Source: Magnetospirillum sp. XM-1
GTDB taxonomy: Bacteria > Pseudomonadota > Alphaproteobacteria > Rhodospirillales > Magnetospirillaceae
Assembly (NCBI RefSeq): GCF_001511835.1
Contig: NZ_LN997848.1
Location: forward strand, 4,554,001-4,618,000
DNA length: 64,000 bases
Direction of reading: 5' to 3'
The number at the start of each line of letters is the position of its first letter. Positions within the stretch are counted from its first letter, which is position 1. Of this stretch, positions 1 through 8,639 are shown piece by piece. Under the pieces are notes generated by a model. The model ran no database searches, was not told where the DNA came from, and saw only the letters and a list, made by a program, of their open reading frames with translations. A program made the position numbers and the translations under genes.

Positions 1-152
1 CCGGACTGGGCGAGGCCGTGCATGGGCTGCTTCGCAACCACGGCGAGTTGCGCGTCGAGCACCTTCTGGACGAGGTCTGCCGCCATGTGCGGATGCCTTT
101 CGAGGATGACCTGACCGCCGTGTGCATCCGGCGCCTGGCGAGGGAGGGCTGA
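1..152 (+). CDS. C-terminal end of a PP2C/SpoIIE-type phosphatase (5' partial)
   Basis: Only the last 49 codons are inside the window; the first complete codon is at base 3 and the stop is TGA at 150-152. The tail contains FEDDLTAVCIRR, which matches the terminal DD(I/L)T motif of PP2C-like SpoIIE/RsbU phosphatases, where the aspartates help bind the catalytic metal. The next gene, an RsbW-like kinase, starts 2 bases after this stop, and a STAS protein follows. That is the classical phosphatase-kinase-antagonist arrangement, in which the phosphatase would dephosphorylate the STAS protein. The assignment rests on this short motif and the context. Confidence 0.6.
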   Translation, partial: GLGEAVHGLLRNHGELRVEHLLDEVCRHVRMPFEDDLTAVCIRRLAREG

Positions 153-154
153 GC

Positions 155-928
155 ATGGCCTCGGTGATGACCCCGCCCTCGCCCGGCTGCCACGCTTCCG
201 AACGACGCCCCTGCCTGGTGGTCGCGACCCCGCCGTCCGAGGATCTGGCCGCCCAATGCCGGGCCCTGGGCATCGACCTGCGCCAAGCCGTCCCCAGCCC
301 CGACCTGCCCGCCGCGCCGATCCTGGGCGGAGCGGGAAACACGGAATCCGTCCGCACCGGTCTTGCCGGCCCCTATTGCGGCTTCATGGAGCTTGGCGAG
401 GAAGGCGTGCTGGGCGTCGGCTTGCGCTGTTTCGAGATGGCGCGCGGCGGCGGCATGACGCTGTCGTTGCAGACCGCCACCGTCTATCGCCTGGAAACCC
501 TGGAACTGGTGGCCCAGGCCATCCGCAGCCGCTTCGGCGAGATGATCGGAAATTGCGCCGACCTCATCGAGATCTCCCTGGCCGAGGCCCTCTCCAATGC
601 GGTCATCCACGGCAATCTCGGCATTCCCAACCACCTGAGGACCACCACCGAAGGCTTCGCCGAGTTCCAGAGGATCATGCACGCCCGCATGGCCGACCCG
701 GCCCTGGCCGCCCGGCGCATCGAGATCAACGTCCAGGCCCGAAGCGCCGATTTCCTCTGCGTCGCGGTATCCGACCAGGGCTCGGGCTTCGACTTGACCG
801 AGAAACTGGCCCATACCGCGAAAACCACGGCCAAGAATGGCCGCGGCCTGTCCCTGATCCGCAAGGTCACCCACACCTTGCACGGAGAAGATGGCGGCCG
901 CACCCTGGTCATGACGTTTTGCCGCTAG
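155..928 (+). CDS. RsbW-like anti-sigma factor serine/threonine kinase (HATPase)
   Basis: A 257-residue protein. Its C-terminal half is a GHKL ATPase of the anti-sigma factor kinase type: the N box reads AEALSNAVIHGN, the G1 box DQGSGFD and the G2 box GRGLSLI. Known members bind a sigma factor or other partner and phosphorylate a STAS antagonist. The first 90 or so residues are not recognisable. The ATG at 155 is preferred because it follows the upstream stop by 2 bases, implying translational coupling; a GTG-initiated extension would overlap the phosphatase gene. Together with the STAS gene at 1109 it forms a partner-switching module. The target is not identifiable here; a chemoreceptor gene follows. 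Confidence 0.85.
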   Translation: MASVMTPPSPGCHASERRPCLVVATPPSEDLAAQCRALGIDLRQAVPSPDLPAAPILGGAGNTESVRTGLAGPYCGFMELGEEGVLGVGLRCFEMARGGGMTLSLQTATVYRLETLELVAQAIRSRFGEMIGNCADLIEISLAEALSNAVIHGNLGIPNHLRTTTEGFAEFQRIMHARMADPALAARRIEINVQARSADFLCVAVSDQGSGFDLTEKLAHTAKTTAKNGRGLSLIRKVTHTLHGEDGGRTLVMTFCR

Positions 929-1108
929 GAGAGCGCGTCACATAACGACTTTTTTCGCCTGATCCAGACACTCACCTCTTGCATTCGCCCCGGCGCCGGA
1001 GGTAAGGCTTTCACCCTAATACTCGACTTAAGCGACAGGCCGGTGACGCGTTGCGGGGAAGGGCGGCGACGGAGCTTAGCCACAAGTCGAGACGAGGAGG
1101 ACCGTAGC

Positions 1109-1414
1109 ATGCAGTTTCGTGTCAAGGATGATGGATCCGCTGTCCACGTGTCGCTCGAAGGGCAGCTCAACTTCGCCGCCAACGAGGACTTCCAGTCCCT
1201 GCTGACCCAGCTGAACGGGATCAAGAACCGCAAGGTGACGTTCGAGATGTCTGGCCTCAGCCATATCGACTCGGTCGGGCTTGGTCTGCTTTACATCGCC
1301 CGCGAAGATCTGGCCGAAAGCGGTTCCTCCATCAGTCTGGTCAATCCGCGCGACAACGTGTTCCGCATGCTGGAACTGACCGAAGCTCACAAGACCTTCG
1401 AGATCAAGCGCTGA
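1109..1414 (+). CDS. STAS-domain anti-sigma factor antagonist (RsbV-like)
   Basis: A 101-residue single STAS domain. The loop SHIDSVGLGLL places a serine at the position that RsbW-type kinases phosphorylate in RsbV/SpoIIAA proteins. The start at 1109 is chosen because a purine-rich GAGGAGG lies about ten bases upstream; a longer frame exists but has no such site. It lies 180 bases after the kinase gene, so it may have its own promoter. The role inferred is reversible sequestration of the neighbouring kinase. Confidence 0.88.
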   Translation: MQFRVKDDGSAVHVSLEGQLNFAANEDFQSLLTQLNGIKNRKVTFEMSGLSHIDSVGLGLLYIAREDLAESGSSISLVNPRDNVFRMLELTEAHKTFEIKR

Positions 1415-1476
1415 TTCCGACCGCCTAAGGGGAGGCGGAGTTTCATCAGGCGGAAGACGCGAGGGGGAAATTTCGC

Positions 1477-3186
1477 ATGTCCGACGGTGTCTGGCAGAAT
1501 TTGAGACTGCGCCAGCGTTTCATGATCGTGGTCGGCCTGGGCGTCATCGTCATGGCCGCCGTGATCGTGATCTTCATCGCCCGGTTCGAGGAGCGCGCCA
1601 TGGAGCGCAAGCTCCACGAGCTCAGCGTCAACGAGATGACCTCGCTGCATGCCCTGATCCTCAACGTCATGGCCACCCGCCCCGAGGATGCCGACAACAT
1701 CGGCATCAAGGTCTTCAACAAGTGGTTCGACTCCCGCAACATTCATTACGCCGGCAAGGTCTGGAGCGTCTGGGGCCCCAAGGTCGCCGCCCACATGAAG
1801 GACGTCGAGCCTGAGCGCGCCCCCAAGCTCCCCCAGGACGACATCGACCGCGAGGCCCTGGACACCGGCAAGGCGGTCGGGCGGATGGTGGGCGATTCCT
1901 ACCGCTACGCCATGCCCATCGTGCTGGGCGTCACCGACGGCGCCAAGGACGAGGTCTGTCATTCCTGCCACGGCGGCATGGGCATGAACGATGGCGAGGT
2001 CATCGCCGTGCTGTCGTCGTCCCTGTCCACCGCCGCCGAGAAGGCCGAACTGCACACCATCCTGATCGGCCTGTTCGCCTTCGGCATCATCGCCACCCTG
2101 GTGTCGGTGTTCGGCGTCCGCTGGATTCTGACCAGCGTCATCACGCGGCCCATCGGCCGCATGACCACCCTGATGGGGCGTCTGGCCGATGGCGACACCT
2201 CGGTGGAGATCGAGGCCATCGAGCGCAAGGACGAGGTGGGCGACATGGCCCGCACCGTCCAGGTGTTCAAGGAACACATGCTGGAGGCCGAACACCTGCG
2301 CGCCACCCAGGAGCAGGAGCGCCTCAGGTCCGCCGAGGAACGGGCCCGGACCATGCGCGACATGGCCGACCATTTCGAGGCTACGGTCAAGGCCAAGGTG
2401 GCCGAGGTCGAGATCTCCACCACCGGCATCCAGAAGACCGCCCACGCCATGGCCAACCGCTCGGGCCAAAGCGGCTCGCGCTCGCTCGACGTCTCGGAAG
2501 CGGCCAACATCACCACCGAGCGCGCCGCCACGGTGTCCGAGGCGACCCGCCAGCTGGCGCTGTCCATCAACGAGATCGCCCAGCAGGTGGGCGAATCGAG
2601 CCGCATCGCCCAGCAGGCGGTGGAAAACGTCAACACCACCGCCAGCCAGATGAACGGCCTGTCCGATTCCGTCCAGGCCATCGGCAACGTGGTGCAGCTG
2701 ATCAACGACATCGCGGCGCAGACCAACCTTCTGGCCTTGAACGCCACCATCGAGGCGGCGCGGGCCGGCGAGGCGGGCAAGGGCTTCGCCGTGGTCGCCA
2801 ACGAGGTCAAGAACCTCGCCAACCAGACCGCCAAGGCCACCGAGGAGATTTCCAACCAGGTGGCGGCGGTCCAGACCTCCACCCGCGAGATGACGTCTTC
2901 CATCGAAGGCGTGGTGGAAACCATCCGCACCATCGACAACATCTCCACCGCCATCGCCGGCGCCGTGCAGCAGCAGGAAGCCACCACGCGCGACATCGCC
3001 AGCAACATCGACGAGGTCGCCACCCAGGCGGGCGAAGTGTCGGGCAGCGTCTCGACCCTGTCGCGCTCCTCGGCCCGGTCCTGCGCCGGCGCCGTGCGGG
3101 TGATCTGGAGCGCCAAGACCCTGTCCGAGGCGGTCAGCGACCTCAAGACCGAGGCCGAGGACTTCTTGCGCTCGGTTCGGGGATAG
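1477..3186 (+). CDS. Methyl-accepting chemotaxis protein with a heme-c-type periplasmic sensor
   Basis: A 569-residue chemoreceptor. TM1 is at residues 15-36 and TM2 near 190-212. The loop between them resembles the Tll0287/DUF3365 sensor family and contains CHSCH at residues 161-165, a CxxCH motif for covalent heme c in the periplasm. A HAMP linker follows, then the cytoplasmic signalling domain with the conserved hairpin ([20 protein letters not shown]). The pattern suggests redox, oxygen or NO sensing coupled to chemotaxis, as in known heme-c chemoreceptors. It starts at ATG 1477 behind GAGGGGGA. The last 60 residues are charged and have no CheR-binding pentapeptide. Confidence 0.92.
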   Translation: MSDGVWQNLRLRQRFMIVVGLGVIVMAAVIVIFIARFEERAMERKLHELSVNEMTSLHALILNVMATRPEDADNIGIKVFNKWFDSRNIHYAGKVWSVWGPKVAAHMKDVEPERAPKLPQDDIDREALDTGKAVGRMVGDSYRYAMPIVLGVTDGAKDEVCHSCHGGMGMNDGEVIAVLSSSLSTAAEKAELHTILIGLFAFGIIATLVSVFGVRWILTSVITRPIGRMTTLMGRLADGDTSVEIEAIERKDEVGDMARTVQVFKEHMLEAEHLRATQEQERLRSAEERARTMRDMADHFEATVKAKVAEVEISTTGIQKTAHAMANRSGQSGSRSLDVSEAANITTERAATVSEATRQLALSINEIAQQVGESSRIAQQAVENVNTTASQMNGLSDSVQAIGNVVQLINDIAAQTNLLALNATIEAARAGEAGKGFAVVANEVKNLANQTAKATEEISNQVAAVQTSTREMTSSIEGVVETIRTIDNISTAIAGAVQQQEATTRDIASNIDEVATQAGEVSGSVSTLSRSSARSCAGAVRVIWSAKTLSEAVSDLKTEAEDFLRSVRG

Positions 3187-3279
3187 GCTCTAGGCGAGTC
3201 GATCTATTACTACTTTGCGCGAGACTCCCACCTAGCCCGAAGGTATGATCCCAGCCTTCGGGATGGGAGGGACCGGCTT

Positions 3280-3546
3280 ATGGACGATTGGCGCAAGAGT
3301 TTGAAGCGAGCCTTTGGCGACACCATCGGCCCCTCGTCGGTTGGAATCGAGGACGTGCTGGCCGCCACCCGCCAGATTTCCAAGTTCAACCGCCTGTCCC
3401 AGTACATCCAGGGCCTCGACACCATGGCCGCCGCCAAGAAGGGCGTCGGACCGGCCGAACTGGATGCGTTGCGCGGCCTGCGCGTTTCGGAAATTTCGCC
3501 GAAGCGCCTCAACGAGCTGTGCGAGACGCTGCTCGACGATAAGTAA
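3280..3546 (+). CDS. Small cytoplasmic protein of unknown function
   Basis: An 88-residue protein with no signal peptide or membrane segment. It is predicted mostly helical, begins with WRKSLKRAFGD and ends in DDK. The ATG at 3280 follows GGGAGGG with good spacing, and the composition is normal for this genome, so it is probably a real gene. I do not recognise the family. It stands alone between the chemoreceptor and an intergenic repeat. Confidence 0.6.
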   Translation: MDDWRKSLKRAFGDTIGPSSVGIEDVLAATRQISKFNRLSQYIQGLDTMAAAKKGVGPAELDALRGLRVSEISPKRLNELCETLLDDK

Positions 3547-3895
3547 TACTATGATGCACTGATCGGAACCGATCATCGCATCGCCCTCAATCGCCGGGCG
3601 CCGCCTGTGGCGGCTTGGCTCCCGCCGCATAAGCGGCGCGGCCCTTTGGGCCTATCCAAACTGCGATGAGTCGCGCTCATCGCAGTTTGGTATAATCCTC
3701 GAATCGCACGGAATGCCGGAAGCCGGGCGAAGCCTCCTTCGCGCGTCTTGCTTTCGTCTGTCCTGTCCGGATTTATCGCCGCCTCGACCCACCCGCCAGA
3801 GGCGGTGGATCGAGGGGCGGCCCATCCCTCCCCAGGGATCTCGGAACCGCCCTTATCGTAGACCTACGTATGGGTTTGTAAATCGGGTTCCGACC
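3547..3895. repeat. Gene-free stretch with a palindromic repeat-like element
   Basis: About 350 bases without a convincing gene. Bases 3656-3690 form a perfect 15-bp inverted repeat (CCAAACTGCGATGAG, loop TCGCG, then its complement). A smaller palindrome, TGATCGGAACCGATCA, lies at 3560-3575, and a GC-rich block lies between them. There is no T-run after the large hairpin, so an intrinsic terminator is unlikely. The layout is that of a dispersed REP-type intergenic element, but no second copy is seen in this window. Confidence 0.5.
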
Positions 3896-4792
3896 CTATT
3901 TAGGCAGCCGATAGAAGTCGGCGATGCAGTTCCACGCCTCCTCGGCGGTCTCCACGAAGGTGAAGATGTCCTTGTCCTCGGGCGCCACCATGCCCTCGTT
4001 GATCATGGCGTCGATATTGATCACCCGCTCCCAGTACTCGCGTCCGAACAGCAGGATGGGAATGGGCTCGATCTTGCCGGTCTGGATCAGGGTCGCCGCC
4101 TCGAACAGCTCGTCCAGGGTGCCGAAACCGCCAGGGAACACCACCAGCGCCTTGGACCGGGTCAGGAAGTGCATCTTGCGGATGGCGAAGTAGTGGAAGC
4201 GGAAGCACAGGTCCGGAGTGATGTAGGAATTGGGCTCCTGTTCCATGGGCAGGACGATGTTCAGCCCGATGGACTTGCCGCCGATGTCGTCGGCGCCGCG
4301 ATTGGCCGCCTCCATGATGCCCGGGCCGCCGCCGGTCTTGACCACGAAGTCGCAGACATGCTCGCCGACGCAGGTCCCGGTGACGATGCGGGCGAAGCGC
4401 CGCGCCTCCTCGTAATAGCGGCTGTTGGCCACCATGCGCCGCGCCACCGCCAGCCGCCGGGCGGCCTCCCTGTCCTTGGGGTGGTTGCGGGCCTCTTCCT
4501 CGGCCTGGCCCAGCACCGACTGGGCGCGCTCGGGCGAGGGGATGCGGGCGGAGCCGAACACCGCCACCGTCGATTTGATGCCGTGCTGCTGCTGCAGAAG
4601 TTCCGGCTTCAGCAGCTCCAGCTGCAGCCGCACCGGCCGCAGATCCTGGCGCAGCAGGAAGTCGACGTCCTCGAAGGCCAGGCGATAGGCGGGCGACGCG
4701 GTCTGCGCCGACGAGGCGCCGGGGCCGTCGGTTTCGGAAACCTCACGCCGGGCTGAGACGAACGGTCCGCGCTTGCGGGGCGGCTTTCGCAT
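3896..4792 (-). CDS. LOG-family protein (TIGR00730-like; putative nucleotide N-glycosidase)
   Basis: A 298-residue protein with the lysine-decarboxylase-like Rossmann fold of LOG proteins. Diagnostic motifs are TGGGPGIMEAANRGA and PGGFGTLDELFE, the PGGxGTxxE signature that contains the catalytic glutamate of cytokinin-riboside phosphoribohydrolases. Known members cleave nucleoside 5'-monophosphates to free base and ribose phosphate. It is longer than minimal LOG proteins by roughly 100 N-terminal residues, as in the larger bacterial subgroup. The ATG at 4792 has GAGGAG ten bases upstream; a TTG six codons earlier is less likely. It is divergent from the MBL gene. Confidence 0.88.
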   Translation of the reverse strand: MRKPPRKRGPFVSARREVSETDGPGASSAQTASPAYRLAFEDVDFLLRQDLRPVRLQLELLKPELLQQQHGIKSTVAVFGSARIPSPERAQSVLGQAEEEARNHPKDREAARRLAVARRMVANSRYYEEARRFARIVTGTCVGEHVCDFVVKTGGGPGIMEAANRGADDIGGKSIGLNIVLPMEQEPNSYITPDLCFRFHYFAIRKMHFLTRSKALVVFPGGFGTLDELFEAATLIQTGKIEPIPILLFGREYWERVINIDAMINEGMVAPEDKDIFTFVETAEEAWNCIADFYRLPK

Positions 4793-4941
4793 GAAACGGC
4801 AACTCCTCAACCCATCCTATGACCAAGGTTCAGTGTCCGCCATGCACCGTTACCATGGCGTAAAGGCGAAAGCATTGCTTGGAAAGCGCGCCAGCCTTCG
4901 CTATAGGGGAGGGAATCTACCGCGGATGAGAATAGACAGTC

Positions 4942-5598
4942 ATGACCCATCAGCAGTTCGGCGATTTCGGCGACTTTTCCCTGTCGGTCCTGGTGACCAG
5001 CCCGCCCTGGTACGAGAACTGCTATCTGGTGGTGCATAAGCCCACCAACACCCTAGCGATCATCGATCCCGGCGGCGACGGCGAGCGCATCTTGGAGGCG
5101 GTGGCCGCCACCGGCGCCAAGGCCGAGGTCATCTGGCTGACCCACGGCCATCCCGACCATCTGGGCGCCGCCCATCAGCTGGAGACGGCGCTGGGCATTT
5201 CCACCCGCGCCCACGTGGACGAGGCCCAGGTCATCTCCACTTCCAGCGACCTCAACCGCACCTTCACCGGCCAGCCGCAGAAGGGACCGGGCAGCCTGGA
5301 GACCTTCGCCGGCGAGCCGACCGAAAGCCTGGGCGGCGCACCGGTCCGCGTCATCCACACCCCCGGCCATACCCCGGGCGGCATCTGCCTGGATTTCGGC
5401 GGCTTCGTGCTGACCGGCGACACCCTGTTCCGCAACGGCGTCGGGCGCACCGACCTGCCGGGCGGCAGCGAGCAGCAATTGTGGGCCTCCATCAACCGCC
5501 TGCTCGGCCTGCTCGACGACGACGTCATGCTGTTCTCGGGCCATGGCCCGGAATGGGCGGTGCGCGAGGCGCGGCGCTGGTGGCGGATGGTGGGCTAG
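4942..5598 (+). CDS. MBL-fold metallohydrolase (glyoxalase II-like)
   Basis: A 218-residue metallo-beta-lactamase-fold protein. The metal-binding motif THGHPDHLG (HxHxDH) is followed by HTPGHTPGG, the bridging aspartate in TGDTLF, and the last histidine in FSGHGPEW. This set matches small hydroxyacylglutathione-hydrolase-like enzymes, although the long C-terminal domain of true glyoxalase II is absent. Substrates in this group are usually thioesters or persulfides, and none can be chosen here. It has no signal peptide, so it is cytoplasmic. Confidence 0.88.
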   Translation: MTHQQFGDFGDFSLSVLVTSPPWYENCYLVVHKPTNTLAIIDPGGDGERILEAVAATGAKAEVIWLTHGHPDHLGAAHQLETALGISTRAHVDEAQVISTSSDLNRTFTGQPQKGPGSLETFAGEPTESLGGAPVRVIHTPGHTPGGICLDFGGFVLTGDTLFRNGVGRTDLPGGSEQQLWASINRLLGLLDDDVMLFSGHGPEWAVREARRWWRMVG

Positions 5599-5610
5599 GA
5601 GCCCCCTCCC

Positions 5611-6450
5611 CTACCCCCAGATCTGAATCGGCACCAGCCGCATGCCGGGCGGCACCACCGCCCGGCGGATGTCCATGTCGTTGGGCGTGACGGGAATGCG
5701 CACCGCGCCCGAGCCCAACGGCAATTCCACCACCCGCCCGCCCAGGGCCTCGTCGGTATAGGTCACCAGCCTGGTGGCCGACAGGGTGGCCCGCAGCATG
5801 CCAGCCCGGATGGGATCGTCGACCACCAGCACCATCCGCTTTAAGACCCGGCCGGGCGCGGCGTAGGTGAACACCGCCACGCCGCCCTTGGAGGCGTATT
5901 CCTCGTCCGCCTGCGACAGGGCGGCCATGCGCCGGGTCTCAGCCTCGAAGGTGAAGGTGGCCAGCGGCAGATCGGCATCGAACAGCCAGTCGCCGTTGGC
6001 CAGGGAATAAGCGGTGCGCCGCCCGCCCTTCTCGGTCCAGAACAGGAAATCGTCGCCCAGGCTGGCGGCGTGGGCGACCACGCTTAAGTGGAACAGCGGC
6101 GGCTTGCGCAATTCCGACGGCGCCCCCACCAGCCAGGCGGACAGGCTGGCCCGGCCTTCGCCGTCGTCGCCCAGCGTGACGCGCTGGCGCAGCAAGGTGC
6201 GGCGCGGCCGGGGCTCGCCGGTGATGGGAACCGAGACGACGCTGTAGGTGGTGTTGACCAGCCTGGAGGTGATGCGCCCGCGCTCGTCGCGCATGGAAAA
6301 GGCCGAGCCCCCGGACAGGGTGGCTTCGTTACGGCCGAACGAGCCCGCGGCCATCATGATGAGACCGGTGCCGACCAGGATAGGCAGGGTGAAAAGCGTC
6401 ACCAGACCGGCAACGATCGCTCCCGCGATGAACGGCCAAGTACTGCGCAT
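5611..6450 (-). CDS. Membrane-anchored protein of unknown function
   Basis: A 279-residue protein with one N-terminal hydrophobic segment (about residues 7-35) and a long soluble part rich in beta-strand-like stretches, likely periplasmic. I recognise no domain. The ATG at 6450 sits behind GGGAGGAGGA, a strong ribosome site. It converges with the MBL gene, with only 12 bases between the stops. Confidence 0.7.
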   Translation of the reverse strand: MRSTWPFIAGAIVAGLVTLFTLPILVGTGLIMMAAGSFGRNEATLSGGSAFSMRDERGRITSRLVNTTYSVVSVPITGEPRPRRTLLRQRVTLGDDGEGRASLSAWLVGAPSELRKPPLFHLSVVAHAASLGDDFLFWTEKGGRRTAYSLANGDWLFDADLPLATFTFEAETRRMAALSQADEEYASKGGVAVFTYAAPGRVLKRMVLVVDDPIRAGMLRATLSATRLVTYTDEALGGRVVELPLGSGAVRIPVTPNDMDIRRAVVPPGMRLVPIQIWG

Positions 6451-6651
6451 TCCTCCTCCCCATTGGAGCGGCCGGCTCCCCGAACACCCGCCACCTTACG
6501 ACGGCCTCGCCTTTGCCGCAACCCAGGGGCTGTCCCCTCGGCGCCGCCCGTCGCGATTCCTTTGCCGATTAGAGGAAAGGAAGCGTTGACGCCCGCATTC
6601 GCTTTGGTTAGAAACGTCGCTCCGGCCAATGCGGTAAGCAACCGCCTCTGC

Positions 6652-6743
6652 GGAGGGGTGGGTGAGTGGCTGAAACCAACGGTTTGCTAAATCGTCCAGG
6701 GACCTAAATCCCTGCGCGGGTTCGAATCCCGCCCCCTCCGCCA
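6652..6743 (+). tRNA. tRNA-Ser (anticodon GCT)
   Basis: The acceptor stem GGAGGGG (6652-6658) pairs with CCCCTCC (6733-6739), followed by discriminator G and an encoded CCA. The anticodon loop TTGCTAA gives GCT at 6686-6688, reading AGC/AGT serine codons. A long variable arm (GGGACCTAAATCCC) fits a class II tRNA. The T arm GCGGG-TTCGAAT-CCCGC is perfect. Its 3' part is the attachment site of the integrated element to the right. Confidence 0.97.
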
Positions 6744-6744
6744 C
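6679..6744 (+). repeat. attL: 66-bp direct repeat, left copy (tRNA 3' end)
   Basis: It begins in the anticodon stem and runs through CCA plus one base. It is identical over 66 bases to 11718-11783. Integration keeps the tRNA complete on this side. Confidence 0.92.
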
Positions 6745-7125
6745 CGGCTTTAAATTCAAGCACTTAGCTGCACCAGCGATCACGGGATAACACCCGCGAT
6801 CACGCATGCACCCATTTTCCCGTGGGACAATAGTGGGACAAAGGGACAGGCCTTGTCCCACGGCGACGTGCGGCGCGCCGCTTTGCGGTAAAAGTATAGA
6901 AGTATTAAATCATGATTATGAAATAATGAAATCATGACTTCATATCAACAAGCAAACTACGTAATCCACGTAGCCGCACTAGGCAAAACTTTTCCAGAAA
7001 GATCAGCAAACCGTTTAAACGCACTCACCTACATTTTTTCACACTTTCTGCAACTTTTGTTGACTCATGATTTTCAAAGTGCCAGCCTGTGACTAATACA
7101 CACACCATTCCAGCGGAGAATGTTG
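6745..7125. other. Gene-free left end of the element with GGGACA repeats
   Basis: About 380 bases without a supported gene. Three close GGGACA motifs lie at 6825-6849 and the complementary TGTCCC follows at 6854-6859. Similar GGGAC motifs occur at 11656-11670 near the integrase end, so these may be integrase arm-type sites. Bases 6890-7080 are AT-rich and include the small palindrome CTACGT-N5-ACGTAG at 6957-6973. Confidence 0.4.
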
Positions 7126-7389
7126 ATGGCTGGGGATCACGCGCTTGCCGCCATGCCCGACTTGCTGACCATCTCGGACTTGGCCGCCCTGCTGAGGGGA
7201 AGCGAGGGCACCATCCGCAATGACCTGAGCCGAAATCCCGCCGCAGTGCCTCCTTCGGTAACCCCTCCGGGGACTCGGTGCAGGCGCTGGAGGCGTGCCG
7301 ATGTGCTGGCTTGGCTGGAAGGCCTGCCCAACGACCCCAAGCCGGGCGCAATGGCCCCGCGTCGGGGCCGCCCCCGGAAGTCGGCCTAA
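7126..7389 (+). CDS. AlpA/MerR-like helix-turn-helix protein (candidate excisionase or regulator)
   Basis: An 87-residue protein. LLTISDLAALLRGSEGTIRNDL fits the winged helix-turn-helix of AlpA/excisionase-type proteins, RWRRADVLAWLEGL is the usual second half, and the tail is basic (PRRGRPRKS). Such proteins act as excision directionality factors or activate integrase genes. The ATG at 7126 is chosen because GGAG lies 7 bases upstream; an ATG at 7120 is too close to it. It is the first gene inside the left attachment site. Confidence 0.65.
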   Translation: MAGDHALAAMPDLLTISDLAALLRGSEGTIRNDLSRNPAAVPPSVTPPGTRCRRWRRADVLAWLEGLPNDPKPGAMAPRRGRPRKSA

Positions 7390-7453
7390 TCCAGATGGCG
7401 GCGAGCAGCCGAGGTCCGCCGCAACCCGACGACCATTGAGGCTGAAACGAAAC

Positions 7454-7482
7454 GGGCCGGTGAGTTCGCACCTCACCGGCCC
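7454..7482 (+). terminator. Strong hairpin after the AlpA-like gene
   Basis: Perfect 11-bp arms GGGCCGGTGAG and CTCACCGGCCC with a 7-base loop, 65 bases after the AlpA-like stop. There is no T-run on the plus strand, so termination is a guess; a structural role at the element end is also possible. Confidence 0.4.
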
Positions 7483-7990
7483 ATCACGGAAAACGCTTCG
7501 GTCGCCATCCCGCTAGGTTTGACAGCCTCGATTCGTTTCCTTCTGCACTCCCGAATCTAGGCGTCCGGCAAACGGAGAACAAGGGCAAAGCCCTTTCTCC
7601 GAACGCCTGAACCTTGCCGGTGGCGATCCTCACCAGGAGGGTCCCGCCATGCCCATTCCCATCCCCGCTTCCCCCGATGACGCCCGGTCAAGGGCCGCGC
7701 GGAGCCACGCACAGCCCCAAGGGGGCGAGCATGGCGAGCACGGGGGCCGGTCGGCCCGTACCCTTGACGGGGCGGCAACTCCCAAGCTTCCCGCCCCAGA
7801 GGGGCAGGGACGGAACGCCCCTGCCCCTCTGCCATGCGGCGAGCGGGGGAGCGCGAGGGGGAACACCTCGCCCCGCGCCGCCCGGCGGGCGGCGGCACAC
7901 AACTCTTCTTCCGCATCATCCAAGCCCCGATCCCCCCACCCACTAAGAGGGGGGATCGGGGATACAGGAACAGCCCGCGACTTTCCCGCA
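7483..7990. other. GC-rich, hairpin-dense stretch without a convincing gene
   Basis: Long open frames exist on both strands but their translations are low-complexity (rich in A, R, P, G and S) and look like by-products of base composition. The DNA holds several inverted repeats. The best is 7925-7961 with perfect 13-bp arms (CCCCGATCCCCCC and its complement). Another is near 7799-7828 (AGGGGCAGG with CCTGCCCCT). It could be a structured RNA or a remnant of an older insertion. Confidence 0.4.
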
Positions 7991-8275
7991 ATCACCATCC
8001 CTGATCCCTCTTTATGGCAGCCAAAGGCAAGCCTGCTCGCCTCCGGCCTCGACACGGTGGTGGAGGCGTTCGACATCGCCATTCCCGAAGCCATGTGCGA
8101 CCGGCTGACGGTCAGCCCGACACCCGACAACGGCCTGCGCAAGGTGTCCCAGATCATGGTGGACAAGACCATGACGGTGAATCGGGACAAACTGGGAGAG
8201 GTGTTCGGGCGGATCGACGATGGAACCATGGTTGCGGTCAACAGGGCGTTGGCGCTGTTTCTGGGATTTGCATGA
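7991..8275 (+). pseudogene. Decayed MazF/PemK-like toxin
   Basis: The 94-codon segment resembles the MazF/PemK endoribonuclease family in its C-terminal half: RLTVSPTPDNGLRK, SQIMVDKTMTV and the ending MVAVNRALALFLGFA. The N-terminal part that should carry the GDVV...GKPRPALV core is hardly recognisable, and no start codon or ribosome site lies at the expected place. The frame continues upstream into low-complexity sequence. I therefore call it a remnant rather than an active RNase. An XRE antitoxin gene follows 58 bases later. Confidence 0.5.
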
Positions 8276-8333
8276 TCCTGGTCACAGCCACAAAGGGGAA
8301 GCCCCTTAAGGCCAGCCCCAAGGAGGTGTTGCC

Positions 8334-8615
8334 GTGAGCAGCCTGAAAGACCTGAAGGAGCGCCTGCTTGCCGACCCGGCGACCAGGGCCGAATACGAGG
8401 CCCAGCCCCCCGAATTCGAGATCGCCGAGGAACTGATCCGCGCCCGCCAGCGGGCCGGGCTGTCCCAGGCCGAGGTGGCGCGCCGCATGGGCACCACCCA
8501 ATCGGTGGTGGCCCGCCTGGAAAGCGGCCGCTCCATGCCCTCCGCCGCCTCCCTGTCCCGCTACGCCGCTGCCACCGGCAGCAGGCTGCATGTGGAACTG
8601 GTTCCTGCGGAATAG
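8334..8615 (+). CDS. XRE-family antitoxin-like regulator (HigA-type)
   Basis: A 93-residue protein starting at GTG 8334 behind a strong AAGGAGGT. The N-terminal segment (DLKERLLADPATRAEYE) is typical of antitoxins paired with RelE/HigB-like toxins, and residues 35-90 are a Cro/C1 helix-turn-helix (LSQAEVARRMGTTQSVVARLESGR). The toxin normally lies just upstream, but here only a MazF-like remnant is seen, so the antitoxin may be an orphan. Confidence 0.82.
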   Translation: MSSLKDLKERLLADPATRAEYEAQPPEFEIAEELIRARQRAGLSQAEVARRMGTTQSVVARLESGRSMPSAASLSRYAAATGSRLHVELVPAE

Positions 8616-8639
8616 CCCAGACTCCAGAGAGAGCAATTA

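Noticed and set aside
7649..7990. N-terminal extension that would make a 208-residue toxin protein
   Set aside because: The extension is low-complexity and overlaps several strong hairpins; only the last 94 codons resemble a toxin family.
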